64,000 nt of DNA from Chionis minor (lineage: Eukaryota > Chordata > Aves > Charadriiformes > Chionididae). The notes under the pieces were generated by a model, which was not told the DNA's origin, did no database searches, and saw only the letters and a list, made by a program, of their open reading frames with translations. The DNA is taken from positions 186,001 through 250,000 of the forward strand of contig VZSF01008486.1 of the NCBI GenBank assembly GCA_013398295.1, in the 5' to 3' direction. Shown one piece after another: positions 62,613 to 64,000 of the stretch. A program made the position numbers and the translations under genes. Positions within the stretch are counted from its first letter, which is position 1, and every line of letters starts with the position of its first letter.

Positions 62613-64000
62613 TGAGAAACTTGCACTATAACGCCTCATTTTAAAATTGCAGGGTAATATTATTTTGTAATTCATAGACATCTCACGGGACTGCAGTTTA
62701 CCTATATAGTCTTATAGTAATCACCTCTGGCTCTTCCTTCAGTAAGTAGCCAACAGACTTGAAATCTTTGCATGAGAAGCCTGCTTAGGACTCTACGTTA
62801 TTTCATGTTCTGAAACCTTTTGTAAATGTGTGGAATAATCACTTTTATCCTACTGATAGGTGGTGAGTGTTGGTTTCGTGTACATAGTGAACCTTACCTG
62901 CCTTTCTTAACATCCGACCCTAACAAATACAAATATTTGGAAAAGCCCTCTTCCAACCCACCTCTTGAAAAAGAGATTGCTCTAGGGATCATTTCAGGCA
63001 TTTTAGCCTTTGCCTGCAGTGGTCAGCTGATGCTCTGGGTCACGTATTTCTTTTTTTACAGTCTGTGGAGTGTGGCTTTTGGGGAGCAGGCCTGCTCGTT
63101 AGGAGCTGGTGGATTTTAGCACAGTTGTCTCAATGTGCCCACTTTCTCTCTTGCAGTGAAACATCTTAACTTTGTAGTGGCAGGTGAGAGCCTCCAACCC
63201 TAAGGAAACATTAGCTTTGGAAGAGGAATATTGTTAGTGCCATGAGCTTGTAGAATATATGAACTCAGCATATTTTGCTATTAAATGAAGCCCTTTCCCA
63301 CATTCTCAGGGGCTAGTGGTTTAAAGTACAGCTAGCTGCATGACTAGCACCTTTTTCTTCCTATCTCAATCTTGCGACCTCTTGGAGATAGTGGCATCTC
63401 TGTTACAACAGCAGCATTAATTAAATTATTGCGAGTACAGGAAACATTTAACCAGTACAGGCTTCTACCACGATATCTTTACTCTAGACTTACTACTTGT
63501 AGGAATGTTTTGGTTATAGAGCAAGCCTAATCTTCAGGCAGGTATTAACTGCAGTCACTTCTGGTATTTTAGTCACTTAAACCAAGAAAACTTTAGCCAC
63601 ACCAAAGAAAATGCTACCAAAGCAAATGCAGCCAAAGAATGCCTCAGAGTTTTGAGACATTGGCATAATTTTAAAACTCATGTACATGAAGCTTCTAGTG
63701 AAGGCACGTAGAGTTTTCAAAGATCCTGATAGCCTCCGTTTCCTGTTAAGATCTGTGAAGAAAGAACAGTTTGAAAACAAAGCAGTTTATTCAGGTTGAT
63801 TTAGGTACTAAAATTTATGGGATCTTTTGGTTTTCCTTTGGGAATTTAGATGTACCTTCATTCTCAGGGACTGCTGCTGGAGACAAGCGGTGCTCTCCTC
63901 AGTAGCTATACTGCCTGTTTTGCAGCAGAACAGGCAGGTAGCATGAGAAAAGGGGTGGCAGAAAAGGCACAAGACAGAAGGAAAACTGGAAGCAATCTGG
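62613..64000. other. Region downstream of C11orf97 exon 3
   Basis: No gene is confidently recognised. A 97-codon frame (62826-63119) encodes a peptide with a hydrophobic segment, and a 27-bp exon-like piece lies at 63157-63183 (see findings). In human the next gene is FUT4, which I do not see here; it is presumably beyond the window. Confidence 0.4.

Overview
The window looks like avian chromosomal DNA. Many LINE CR1 copies are present, most 5'-truncated and ending in ATTCTRTG-type short repeats. There is one LTR of a type common in birds. Single-copy genes are split by compact introns, in the order known from human 11q21: GPR83, MRE11, ANKRD49, C11orf97. Gene identities come from hand-translated exons compared with remembered family sequences; no search was run. 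Short N runs (20114, 30615, 53329-53346, 58498) show this is a draft assembly.

Layout. 1-18.2 kb: mostly anonymous sequence with a CR1 tail at 3.46 kb, a pentanucleotide array at 16.16 kb, and an unidentified exon-like proline/alanine-rich reading frame near 10.4-11.0 kb. 18.2-22.1 kb: GPR83 (minus, four coding exons, 423 aa). 22.4-27.4 kb: intergenic DNA with a retroviral LTR and the probable MRE11 3' UTR. 27.4-52.85 kb: complete MRE11 (minus, 19 coding exons, all junctions in phase, 705 aa). Its introns hold two long CR1 copies in sense, one in antisense, and several tails. 52.85-53.6 kb: CpG-rich region between the divergent MRE11 and ANKRD49 starts, with an assembly gap and a suspicious G tract. 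53.6-55.3 kb: ANKRD49 (plus, two coding exons, 241 aa). 58.2-62.6 kb: a C11orf97-like gene (plus, three coding exons, about 96 aa) starting in a second CpG island.

Function. MRE11 is the nuclease of the MRE11-RAD50-NBN double-strand-break complex; every catalytic metal-binding residue I checked is intact and at the human position. GPR83 is a neuropeptide-type class A GPCR. ANKRD49 is a small ankyrin-repeat protein and C11orf97 is poorly characterised. They are neighbours by conserved synteny, not an operon or a functional cluster; the only likely shared control is the divergent MRE11/ANKRD49 promoter.

I did not find a convincing undescribed system. The best leads are the unknown frame at 10.4 kb, the overlapping upstream ORF of ANKRD49, the splice choices in the 3' part of MRE11, and the repeat insertions next to MRE11 control points.
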